Below, in pieces: positions 1 to 7,340 of a stretch of 36,445 nucleotides of DNA. The stretch comes from a virus. The stretch's first letter is position 1. Each line of letters opens with the position of its first letter. The DNA lies in the IMG/VR virus record IMGVR_UViG_3300025379_000030, positions 1 to 36,445 of that record, one strand, 5' to 3'. A program made the position numbers and the translations under genes. The notes below the pieces were generated by a model. The model saw nothing but the letters and a program-made list of their open reading frames with translations, was not told where the DNA came from and did no database searches.

Positions 1-134
1 TCTTTAGAACTGTGATGAGTAAAATACTTTTGAACAACTTTAGCTAATGCTGCAAGAGCACCTACGGTAAAGAAAGCATTAGCTATGTAGCCAAACCATA
101 CATTTGAAGAATTGAAGAATGAGGATGCTAACAT
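1..134 (-). CDS. Small membrane protein, 3' end outside window
   Basis: An open frame starts with ATG at 134 and runs off the left edge after 44 codons without a stop. An in-frame TGA lies just upstream, so the start is well bounded, and it begins two bases after the stop of the 62-residue gene before it. Residues about 13-35 form a hydrophobic stretch (FGYIANAFFTVGALAALA) typical of one membrane span, followed by a basic KVVQKYF segment. I do not recognise the family. It could be a holin-like or other small phage membrane protein, but its C-terminus is not visible. Confidence 0.55.
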   Translation of the reverse strand, partial: MLASSFFNSSNVWFGYIANAFFTVGALAALAKVVQKYFTHHSSK

Positions 135-136
135 AC

Positions 137-325
137 TTATTCATCAATTTTTTCGTAAATACTATTAGTAAGATCAAGTTTGTGAGCATTGCGGCACTTA
201 CGGCCTTCGCCTTCTTTAATAATGTCTAGCTTTACTAGTGGACTAACGATCTCAAGAAAACTTTTCTTATCAAAAGCTGTCTTAGGAAGAATGCGTGGTG
301 TTTCATTATTAAAGAGCGTGCTCAT
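137..325 (-). CDS. Hypothetical 62-residue protein
   Basis: A short soluble protein with alternating charged and hydrophobic residues. It has a single Cys and no recognisable motif. A good ribosome binding site (TTGGAG) sits about seven bases before the ATG, which supports translation. It is the first gene after the portal-like gene and is followed two bases later by a small membrane protein. A helix-turn-helix-like spacing in residues 20-45 (SFLEIVSPLVKLDIIKEGEG) is suggestive but too weak to call a DNA-binding domain. Confidence 0.6.
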   Translation of the reverse strand: MSTLFNNETPRILPKTAFDKKSFLEIVSPLVKLDIIKEGEGRKCRNAHKLDLTNSIYEKIDE

Positions 326-338
326 ATATATTCTCCAA

Positions 339-360
339 AATAGATAATATGATATCTATT
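339..360 (-). terminator. AT-rich hairpin after the portal-like gene
   Basis: An 8-base perfect inverted repeat (AATAGATA / TATCTATT) with a 6-base loop lies between the portal-like gene and the next gene. Read on the minus strand, the 3' arm is followed by only two more T residues. The stem is AT-only except for one pair, so it is a weak terminator or an mRNA-processing hairpin at best. Confidence 0.25.
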
Positions 361-394
361 AATTAGTGCGTTATAAGAATGATTATAAATCTTC

Positions 395-2776
395 TTATTG
401 TTCTGATCCTGTTTCTTTTGTTGGATCAGTTTGTATGATAGCTGGATCATCAAATCCACTATCTCCGCCAGCAGAATTCTTACCAGCTGAATCAGCAATA
501 GGATTTCCTGAATGCGCTGGATTGCTTGGTGTTTGTATCATTGAATCATCATCGTTCAATGCATTCGCAAGGTGTTGCTTAAATTCGTCTTCGTTAAACT
601 TTTCGTAGCTACCGTCAGCGATAATTCTCATACCTTTAGCAAGCTTCATACGCTTGCGCTTTTTTTGTTCAAAAGGTACAGCAAATTTCATACGGTCGCC
701 ATAAGTAACCGTCTCGAATGAATCATCATCATATTCATCCCAACCAGCGACTGACGCTGTCTTCTTTTTAGGACCATTCTTTGGACCTTTTTTAGAAGGC
801 TTAGGTTGAGACTTTCTTTGTTCGTATGATTCTTCAGGACGTTGACGTTCTTGTGCTGCCTCTTGGTTGATACTTGGGTAGACTTGTGCTCCTGCAGCAG
901 CATCGCTATTACCAGCAGTATTGCCAGTCATATTAGGTGCGCTTGGGGGTGTAACAAGACCAGCCATAGCACCAGGAGCTAATTGTGCTCCTAGTGATGG
1001 ATCTTCCAACATGGCAAGGTAGGCCTGGTATTCCTGTACATATTCCGGTGGAATAGGTAGTTGTAGCGTATATAGACGATTGAACAGTTCTTTCTTGAAC
1101 TGCTGCTCAGCAACAACCGTCTTAATTTTTTCTTCTTTACGTGATTCAATTTCATCATCAAAGTCAATTGGAATATTGACTGCAAGAGTGCTGAGGGAAA
1201 TTGGGAATCCTGAAGCACTCAACTGCTGTAGGAATCCACGTTCTACTGTCTCGTCACGTAGGTTCATACTACGGAAACGAACTTCTGGAATGGCTAGCTT
1301 TGGACGTTCTTCAACGTATTCAGCACCTGTTTCCTCATCAACCATGAGAACAGTTTCCATAACAGGAACCATTTGACCACCGACATTGCGCATTTCATAG
1401 TGACCTTGTCTTTCTGCTACTGGTTCCATGCGACTACGAATAAATTGTTCAATCTTGTGCTGGTAGGTAGAGAGCATCTGAGTAATTAACTCTCGGTTAA
1501 GTGCACCTGATGCATATGTTCCACCTTGACCACCTTGGATAAGGTCACTACCAATTCCGAATACACCCATAACATTAGTTTGTACACGGAGAAAGTCTTG
1601 GTCAAGTCGAGGCATGCTCTCACGACCAAATGCATTCTGGATCGTTAGTCCATGGTGGTAAGTCATTAAACGGAAGTCTGAGTTGATTGCCATAGACAAG
1701 TCATCACGCAATGATTGAAGTTCTTGAGCGTCTGGGATCCATGGACCATCTTGGTCTACGTCCGGGAGACCAAGAGTAGCAAGAATAAGAGGAGAATAGA
1801 GTCTGTCAGCAATAGCATCCTGAGCAGCGTTGAGGCTCTCTTCCAGCATAAGCATACGAAAAGCACGTAAAAGAATAGGAGTACCATGCTCGCTCCAAGG
1901 GTTAGTCTTAAATTTGATCTGCTTCATAATTACATCTGAAACAGGGATTTCTTTATCTTGGCGAGCCCACGCAACAACATCTGGGTAAAGTTGCATAAGC
2001 ATTGCATACTCCTGAGGGGGATCACGGCGTTCAATAAGACGCTTAATCTCTTCAGGTACTTTAACGTGGTATTGATAAGTTCTTAGAGCTCTGTTCTTTG
2101 CAACAATAACATCGTTTGGGTTGATAATCTCATCTTCTTCCCAAGCACCGATACCATCGTGCCAAGAACCCATAGCAAACACTTCACCAACGGTCCAGTG
2201 TTCACGACCAAGGTCATAAAGAAATTCATTGTAATTAAGACCATCGAAGAAAAGGTCGTTGTAGAAATCGCTAATACGCTTATCTGGGTGAACTAATTCA
2301 ATGTCTAAGAGTGGGAATCTCGTATAGATATCAATAAGTCCAGGAACCAAATGATGAGTCGTGTAGAGAAGTCTGGCCCAGTCTCTGATCTTACGTGTTT
2401 GTTCATCTGGGTCCTCCATATTGAACCACCAGGTGCGTTCACGCCAGTATTCAAATGGGTCATGCAGTTTTGGTAATGCCCATTGAGCATCTGATCCAGT
2501 TGCTGCAGCTAATCTACGATTGGGAGTGTTAGCAATACCTTCTAGATTAATGTGACCACTGCTACCAAGTTTATTTAGTCGATCACGACCTTGCGTAGTG
2601 CCACCCATAGCGGCTGCCATAGGACCGACTTCATTCATCATCGATCCAGGTGTTGCGGCACGCTTTAACATGTCACGTGCGGCTACACGCCCAGCAATAG
2701 GGTTCTTAGGTAGTGTAATACCGGCTGACTTCATACGGTTAAATTCCGCTGAAGCACTCCAGTCTTTTTGCGACAT
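395..2776 (-). CDS. Phage portal-like protein
   Basis: At 793 residues this is one of the largest proteins in the window. The central region (about residues 110-560) looks like a tailed-phage portal: a Trp-rich entry segment (FEYWRERTWWF), a long alpha/beta body, and a stem-like segment GTPILLRAFRMLMLEESLN that leads into AQDAIADRLYSPLILATLG. A portal forms the dodecameric ring through which DNA enters and leaves the capsid. The tail beyond residue 600 is low-complexity, Pro/Gln/Lys-rich (PKPSKKGPKNGPKKK) and ends in an acidic, Gly/Ser-rich extension, which is longer than in many portals. The ATG at 2776 has only a weak upstream ribosome site. Assignment is by overall pattern, not by a catalytic motif. 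A fused head protein is the main alternative. Confidence 0.65.
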   Translation of the reverse strand: MSQKDWSASAEFNRMKSAGITLPKNPIAGRVAARDMLKRAATPGSMMNEVGPMAAAMGGTTQGRDRLNKLGSSGHINLEGIANTPNRRLAAATGSDAQWALPKLHDPFEYWRERTWWFNMEDPDEQTRKIRDWARLLYTTHHLVPGLIDIYTRFPLLDIELVHPDKRISDFYNDLFFDGLNYNEFLYDLGREHWTVGEVFAMGSWHDGIGAWEEDEIINPNDVIVAKNRALRTYQYHVKVPEEIKRLIERRDPPQEYAMLMQLYPDVVAWARQDKEIPVSDVIMKQIKFKTNPWSEHGTPILLRAFRMLMLEESLNAAQDAIADRLYSPLILATLGLPDVDQDGPWIPDAQELQSLRDDLSMAINSDFRLMTYHHGLTIQNAFGRESMPRLDQDFLRVQTNVMGVFGIGSDLIQGGQGGTYASGALNRELITQMLSTYQHKIEQFIRSRMEPVAERQGHYEMRNVGGQMVPVMETVLMVDEETGAEYVEERPKLAIPEVRFRSMNLRDETVERGFLQQLSASGFPISLSTLAVNIPIDFDDEIESRKEEKIKTVVAEQQFKKELFNRLYTLQLPIPPEYVQEYQAYLAMLEDPSLGAQLAPGAMAGLVTPPSAPNMTGNTAGNSDAAAGAQVYPSINQEAAQERQRPEESYEQRKSQPKPSKKGPKNGPKKKTASVAGWDEYDDDSFETVTYGDRMKFAVPFEQKKRKRMKLAKGMRIIADGSYEKFNEDEFKQHLANALNDDDSMIQTPSNPAHSGNPIADSAGKNSAGGDSGFDDPAIIQTDPTKETGSEQ

Positions 2777-2788
2777 TAGTAAGGCTTT

Positions 2789-2977
2789 CTAGTAAGCTTG
2801 GCAGCTACAGACTTCAACACCAGGTATAGACTGGTGCCCACAACTATACATTCCAATATCTCCACTGAATCGAACGATACCGCCTGATTTGTTCTGAGTG
2901 ATTGGGTTGCCGTTGAAATCAAAGTTTGCACCAACTCTACGGATGTTGCTTAATCTTACATTCTGTTGTCGTTCCAT
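2789..2977 (-). CDS. Small Cys-containing protein upstream of portal
   Basis: I chose the ATG at 2977 because AAGGA lies about six bases before it, overlapping the end of the preceding gene. A more upstream ATG would add a His-rich stretch that is simply the shadow of that gene. The 62-residue product has a basic N-terminus (MERQQNVRLSNIRRVG) and ends in a cluster CGHQSIPGVEVCSC, a possible metal site. No known family is recognised. Its position between a beta-rich structural candidate and the portal suggests a virion or head-assembly role, which is inference only. Confidence 0.6.
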   Translation of the reverse strand: MERQQNVRLSNIRRVGANFDFNGNPITQNKSGGIVRFSGDIGMYSCGHQSIPGVEVCSCQAY

Positions 2978-2987
2978 GTCAAGTCCT

Positions 2988-3728
2988 TTATGATGCGATG
3001 TAGTCGGCGTTGTTAGCAGTTGCTGTGTATGGTGGTGTTCCATTTACCGTTGCAGTAACTTGACCACCAGAAATAGCAAGATAACGTGGTCCTTGAGTGC
3101 TCATTTGACCAATATTTCCATTGGCATCAGCTGCATTAATTCCGATAGACATAGCACTAAGGTCAGTAAATAGACCTGGGATAGCCCAATCAATAATTCC
3201 TGTTCCACCACTAGCTGTGACACGATAAGCTACTTTTGGAGTCTCTTGTGTAGCTGAAGTATTGTTCAACGTGAATGTAACGTTACCACTGGTAGAAGTA
3301 AGTGTACCAGTCAAAATAGTAATCCATGCTGGTGAGTTATAATCAGCATTCTGATAACTTCTATTGTTGCTACCTTGCAGTTGTAGGAAACAAGTTCCAC
3401 TAAAACCTGCTTCTGCCCAGAAACCAGCATAAAGCGTTTCAAGGTCAGTTGGAGTAATCGAAGGGTCTGGAGAACAAACAAAACCAACATCGGTTGCTCC
3501 GTTGCCATTAACGTTTAGGTTAAGCCCTGGTACGTTTGATCCAACCATTCCACCATTCCATCTAGATCCACCACTGATAGTGCTATTTGCACCTACAACA
3601 GGTGAATAGGGAGGGTTTGCTATATTAACTGTACCTGGGGTACCATCATTGCCATAAACGGTAGTAAATTGGCCAAGTACATATGGCTTCTTAATTTGCT
3701 TGGGTCCTTTGCCTTCTGCTGCCTGCAT
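2988..3728 (-). CDS. Beta-rich, probable virion structural protein
   Basis: 246 residues rich in Gly, Ser, Thr and Asn, with repeated short beta-strand patterns (VTFTLNN, KVAYRVTASGGTG, GQVTATVNG). The composition is typical of phage decoration, tail or fibre-like proteins. A strong ribosome site (AGGAGATATT) precedes the ATG. There is no signal peptide or enzyme motif. It lies eight bases after the gene before it and ten bases before the small gene that leads to the portal, so it probably belongs to the same structural operon. I cannot tell a head decoration protein from a tail or receptor-binding protein. Confidence 0.6.
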   Translation of the reverse strand: MQAAEGKGPKQIKKPYVLGQFTTVYGNDGTPGTVNIANPPYSPVVGANSTISGGSRWNGGMVGSNVPGLNLNVNGNGATDVGFVCSPDPSITPTDLETLYAGFWAEAGFSGTCFLQLQGSNNRSYQNADYNSPAWITILTGTLTSTSGNVTFTLNNTSATQETPKVAYRVTASGGTGIIDWAIPGLFTDLSAMSIGINAADANGNIGQMSTQGPRYLAISGGQVTATVNGTPPYTATANNADYIAS

Positions 3729-3736
3729 AATATCTC

Positions 3737-4327
3737 CTAGAGGCTCATATAATCTATACCGAGGTCATTCACATTGGAATCTTGCAAATACCTCAAAGCA
3801 TTTACGCTGATATCATCATCAGCGACATTTACTGCTGGTGCATCAACAGGTGCTGACTGAACAGATTGTGGTCTAGACGCTGGCTGAGCTTGTACAGGAG
3901 CTGGCTGGGGAGCCTTTACAGTCAATGCCTTTTCAATCTTGCCCTCTACATTCTTTACAGAAGTAGTTAGAGGAGCCAATACCTTATTTACTGCTTGTTC
4001 GATCTGTGGGCCAATTGGTTCTTCAATTGGCTTCTCAGTTCTGTTGTAGTACTTTTGTAGTACTTGATCACATAACGACCAGGTAAGAAAATCAATTCTT
4101 TCCCCAGTCAACCTAACTATTCTTTTTGACTTAAAATCCCATGAATAAACATAGGCATTCCCATCATAATCAGTTAAACGGCCTTCGGCTGTTTCATCAT
4201 TCTGTGAGATAATCGCTAAGAATTCTATGTTAGCTACTGTTTGTTCGACTAGCGTAGCTGGTACTTCAACCTCAAGGACCTCTTCTACTGGAGTAGAAAC
4301 GATCTTAGTTTTCTGTGATCTAAACAT
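3737..4327 (-). CDS. Hypothetical protein with Pro/Ala/Gln linker
   Basis: 196 residues. An ordered N-terminal half contains a short beta-type unit (residues about 45-75, EGRLTDYDGNAYVYSWDF). A helical segment with a GPQIEQAVNKVLAPL pattern follows, then a Pro/Ala/Gln/Val-rich linker (about 140-170), and last a short tail, SVNALRYLQDSNVNDLGIDY, that could be a docking peptide. No family is recognised. The helix-linker-tail layout resembles scaffold-like or adaptor proteins of phage heads, and its place in the structural block is compatible with this. The ribosome site is weak. Confidence 0.55.
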   Translation of the reverse strand: MFRSQKTKIVSTPVEEVLEVEVPATLVEQTVANIEFLAIISQNDETAEGRLTDYDGNAYVYSWDFKSKRIVRLTGERIDFLTWSLCDQVLQKYYNRTEKPIEEPIGPQIEQAVNKVLAPLTTSVKNVEGKIEKALTVKAPQPAPVQAQPASRPQSVQSAPVDAPAVNVADDDISVNALRYLQDSNVNDLGIDYMSL

Positions 4328-4348
4328 ATTTTTTAGTTAGTCGGATCC

Positions 4349-4888
4349 TTAGTTAGAGAAAACGAGTTCGTAGTCGCCTTTGCGTTCTACTGAAGCAGTC
4401 TTGTCATCCCAGATAACGGCAAACTCAGAGTCACCAACAGCAATAACCGTACCGGCTATTTTAGTAGTAGGTGTTTCAGCAACAACTCGTGAATTAACTA
4501 GCGTTCCTGCTTCTGCCTTAGCAACAATGCCAAGTGTGAAGTCAACACGAGCCTGGTCGTTACGGAATCCATTAGCTTGTGAAGCAAGCTTAGAAGCCTT
4601 AACTGGAGCAAGCTGAAGGTCACCAGTGCCAGCAACTTCTGGCTCCATAACCATCAAAGCACGGTCTTGAGCAGGATTAGCGTCCTGAGCGTGCATGTGT
4701 GATTCGTCAACATAACGTTGGATCTGGTCGCCCAATCCTTGACGCTGTTGCATGTAAGCATCCATATTCTTTTCGAAGTGGTTGCTGTCTTGGTCGATAA
4801 AGTCACCGTTCCATTGCTGGTTTGGGTCCTGGAAATTATTGTCCGGGTTTGCCATGTCTGCAACTCTGATATTAAAACGTGGTTCCAT
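4349..4888 (-). CDS. Hypothetical structural-block protein
   Basis: The start at 4888 is chosen because AGGAG lies five bases upstream. An ATG 24 bases further up has no ribosome site. The 179-residue product has an Asn/Gln/Asp-rich N-terminal half (NPDNNFQDPNQQWNG) and a C-terminal half (about 110-179) that looks like a small beta-barrel of KOW/SH3 type (GTLVNSRVVAETPTTKIAG, then EFAVIWDDKTASVERKGDYELVF). That half could bind nucleic acid or act as a structural clamp. The N-terminus contains FNIRVADMAN, loosely like the basic-aromatic-Ala leader seen elsewhere in the window. Function unknown. Confidence 0.55.
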   Translation of the reverse strand: MEPRFNIRVADMANPDNNFQDPNQQWNGDFIDQDSNHFEKNMDAYMQQRQGLGDQIQRYVDESHMHAQDANPAQDRALMVMEPEVAGTGDLQLAPVKASKLASQANGFRNDQARVDFTLGIVAKAEAGTLVNSRVVAETPTTKIAGTVIAVGDSEFAVIWDDKTASVERKGDYELVFSN

Positions 4889-4934
4889 GATTTCTCCTGT
4901 ACTTGGATACATACACTATGGTATATATCTTGTT

Positions 4935-4951
4935 AAATTACATTGTTTTAG
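4935..4951 (-). promoter_or_regulatory. Intergenic motif shared with 28301-28317
   Basis: On the minus strand this reads CTAAAACAATGTAATTT, overlapping the stop codon of the gene at 4948-5358 and lying about 45 bases before the start at 4888. A 16-of-17 match occurs in the same relative position at 28301-28317. It is followed here by a TATATACCATAG stretch that could serve as a -10 region. It may be a phage promoter element or an mRNA feature. With two copies only, coincidence is possible. Confidence 0.3.
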
Positions 4952-5358
4952 TGTTTTGGCATCACTGGGGCGCCACTGGAATTGTAAGGTTGTGTTGCAT
5001 CTACTGTTGTAGCTGGTACTTCCTTAGTATCTTTCTCTAATTGTGTACTAATTTCGTCCTGTGTCTGATCTATCTTGAATACAGACTTTGTAGCAAATGC
5101 CCAAATATCTTCGGTTTCTTCTTTGTAGCCTGGAATAAGTCCTAGGTTACCTGCAATGGGGGTTGGGAGAGCAGTAGTCTTTTCTTCTGATCCCATCAAA
5201 GAAGAACATCCTGAGTGGCCATAAAGCGGCCTACCATCAGGTGCATGACCTTGAAGGACAACCGGATTGTCCACAGTGTTTGGCATGTCACAACCACGGC
5301 AAGCTTTTCCTGCAGGTGCATCAATTGGCTCTACATAGCTTATTCTCTTATTTTCCAT
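4948..5358 (-). CDS. Small zinc-finger-like protein
   Basis: 136 residues. The N-terminal third has Cys20-x-x-Cys23 and a later His48/Cys51 pair (GHSGCSS), consistent with one zinc-binding knuckle of treble-clef type. The rest is low-complexity and acidic/Thr-rich (about residues 75-130). The ribosome site GAGGAA is followed by ATG two bases after the stop of the preceding 659-residue gene. It is the last member of a run of zinc-binding proteins (4948-12371). No enzymatic motif is seen. DNA, RNA or protein binding are all possible. Confidence 0.55.
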   Translation of the reverse strand: MENKRISYVEPIDAPAGKACRGCDMPNTVDNPVVLQGHAPDGRPLYGHSGCSSLMGSEEKTTALPTPIAGNLGLIPGYKEETEDIWAFATKSVFKIDQTQDEISTQLEKDTKEVPATTVDATQPYNSSGAPVMPKH

Positions 5359-5360
5359 AA

Positions 5361-7340
5361 TTATTCCTCTTCGTCTTCATCAACTTTTTGACCAATTGCT
5401 TTAAGCCCACCATTGATGTGATTATCTTTTCTAATACCCTCAATAGCCTGGTTGCGCTCATGAGGTTGTAGTTTTCTACCTATATGACCTTCAATTACGT
5501 TAAGCATATCATTCTGTTGTTCTGGAGTATGAGTCATTTTAAGTGCACCAGGTATTTCTACTGTTGGTATCTCAAGTTGGCTAAAGGATCCGCTATTAAA
5601 AGACTTCGGTGCAGTATTTTCTTCGATACTCTTTGTAGGTGCTCTATGTTGTTCACTCACCGCTGTGCCAGGTTCTATTGAACTAATGCTAAGCGGGTGC
5701 CCTGGCTTTATACCTAGTCTTTGATCCCATCTTGATGAGAATCTTTTAAATTCTTCAATGGTATCAGGGTCATTAGTCTTCAAAGGTATATTTCGTAATT
5801 CGTCTGTACTACATCCCATTGCTTGACGGTGAATGATGTCCACTCTAGTTTTAGGCTCTGGGGGTGTAACCCCATCGGAATTCTTTTTTCTTTTTGGTAG
5901 CCAAGATCCACCAGGATAAACACCCTTAATCTTGCTTTTAGGAACAACTTCTGTAGTTACTCCTGATGTAGCAGCTAAAGGTGCAGTTATTGGAGATAAT
6001 CTAACTGCTCTAGAAAGAGGAACATTACGCTGAATCCTCCATCTCCCGTAGTTAGTAGATGATAAAGGTGAACGTTCACCAATAAGTGGCATGATTTCAT
6101 TATATGAATTTTTAAGATGATGTTGAAGATCTCTTGTTTCTTTATCATCTTCACCACGTAGATTCATACCATCGTATGCGCTGTGAAATTTGATAGCACG
6201 TTCTGGATGCCCATTCTCTCGTTGATTTACTTCTTCTTGAACAAATTTAATTGGACGATAATATTGAAAGACATCGCCGGTACCATCAGGATTAATATTA
6301 GCTATAATACCGGTGCTTTGCTTATCACGACCACCTTTAACGTAAATATTTTCATCGCTTGGTAATTTTTGTCTTTCAATGTGATTGATATTAAATTTTT
6401 CTTTACCACAATCTTTTACAGCACAAGAACCAGTTGGTTTGCCTTGTTCGTCATATTCTTCTTTAAATCTGTGGAAACCTTCATCCTTCTTTTTAAGAGT
6501 ATTCCCAGGGTTGATAGTATCATGATTAATAAAGTGTACAAAGTCACCCTCTTGCAAGGGGTCATCTTCACGGCCACCGACTGCACGAAGAAATGGAGAA
6601 AAACCTTTATATTCATCGTGTACAACTTTTGGCCTTAAGTTATTAATCAACCATTCATTAGTTGTTCCAGATCGTAGGTGAGTATCCTTTTTCTTAATTT
6701 CATGAAGAGGAATACCGGTACGGCAATGCTTATCAATATCTTCTTTAAATTGGCATCTATTGTGGCAACGCTTACTTGTACAATAAGTATCGTGAAAACT
6801 AAGAGCAGTGTTGTAATTCTCAGCTTGTTGTTTAATATCAAAAATATTTAATTCTGGGTTAGTTAATGTATGACCAGTATTTTTACAAGTTGGGCAAACA
6901 TCTGATGCTTGTTCTTTAATTCTTGATGCTGGTAGTTTTTTTCTACCACCATTTTTTTTACCACCACAAGTTGGACATGCGTATGCTGAATTACGAGCAA
7001 CCATGTCCATATATGCATAATGTGCACCAATATTAAAAATATTTTCTGCATGTTCATGTAAGTAATCTAATTTAGGAGACTTACGATTACGGATAGCATT
7101 AGTTAATTCTTTTAATTTTGGTATAGAAGATTTTTGATCCATGATAACTTCATTGGGTTCTCTTTGAACTCTATTAGGATCTTTTGAATATACGTAAACT
7201 GGCCTTGTTCTACTATCTTCTGTTCCCTCATCGCCACTCTCAATATCTGATAACGCGTCAGGGTCAATAATGTTCATACCCATTTCATTCAAGAAGCTCA
7301 TATCATTAGCATATTTAGCATTAAATTTTTTTCTAAGCAT
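5361..7340 (-). CDS. Large Cys-rich protein with DnaJ-like zinc motifs
   Basis: The ATG at 7340 has AGGA eight bases upstream; two earlier ATGs lie too close to it. The 659-residue product begins MLRKKFNAKYAND, similar to the RYA leader of other proteins here. Cys122/Cys125 (CPTCGGKKNGG) and Cys149/Cys152 (CPTCKNTG) form a DnaJ-type central zinc pair. A second cluster spans about 187-206, and CAVKDCGKEK lies near 310. Near the N-terminus VYSKDPNRVQREPN matches IYSGDPDYHVTRNPN of the next gene upstream, so the two are probably diverged paralogues. The C-terminal 250 residues are polar and probably disordered. No J domain is present. Function is unknown; a virion-internal or assembly-chaperone role is inference. 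Confidence 0.6.
   Translation of the reverse strand: MLRKKFNAKYANDMSFLNEMGMNIIDPDALSDIESGDEGTEDSRTRPVYVYSKDPNRVQREPNEVIMDQKSSIPKLKELTNAIRNRKSPKLDYLHEHAENIFNIGAHYAYMDMVARNSAYACPTCGGKKNGGRKKLPASRIKEQASDVCPTCKNTGHTLTNPELNIFDIKQQAENYNTALSFHDTYCTSKRCHNRCQFKEDIDKHCRTGIPLHEIKKKDTHLRSGTTNEWLINNLRPKVVHDEYKGFSPFLRAVGGREDDPLQEGDFVHFINHDTINPGNTLKKKDEGFHRFKEEYDEQGKPTGSCAVKDCGKEKFNINHIERQKLPSDENIYVKGGRDKQSTGIIANINPDGTGDVFQYYRPIKFVQEEVNQRENGHPERAIKFHSAYDGMNLRGEDDKETRDLQHHLKNSYNEIMPLIGERSPLSSTNYGRWRIQRNVPLSRAVRLSPITAPLAATSGVTTEVVPKSKIKGVYPGGSWLPKRKKNSDGVTPPEPKTRVDIIHRQAMGCSTDELRNIPLKTNDPDTIEEFKRFSSRWDQRLGIKPGHPLSISSIEPGTAVSEQHRAPTKSIEENTAPKSFNSGSFSQLEIPTVEIPGALKMTHTPEQQNDMLNVIEGHIGRKLQPHERNQAIEGIRKDNHINGGLKAIGQKVDEDEEE

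Noticed and set aside
1080-1376. Plus-strand frame within the portal-like gene
   Set aside because: Antisense shadow with Ser/Arg-rich composition and no ribosome site.
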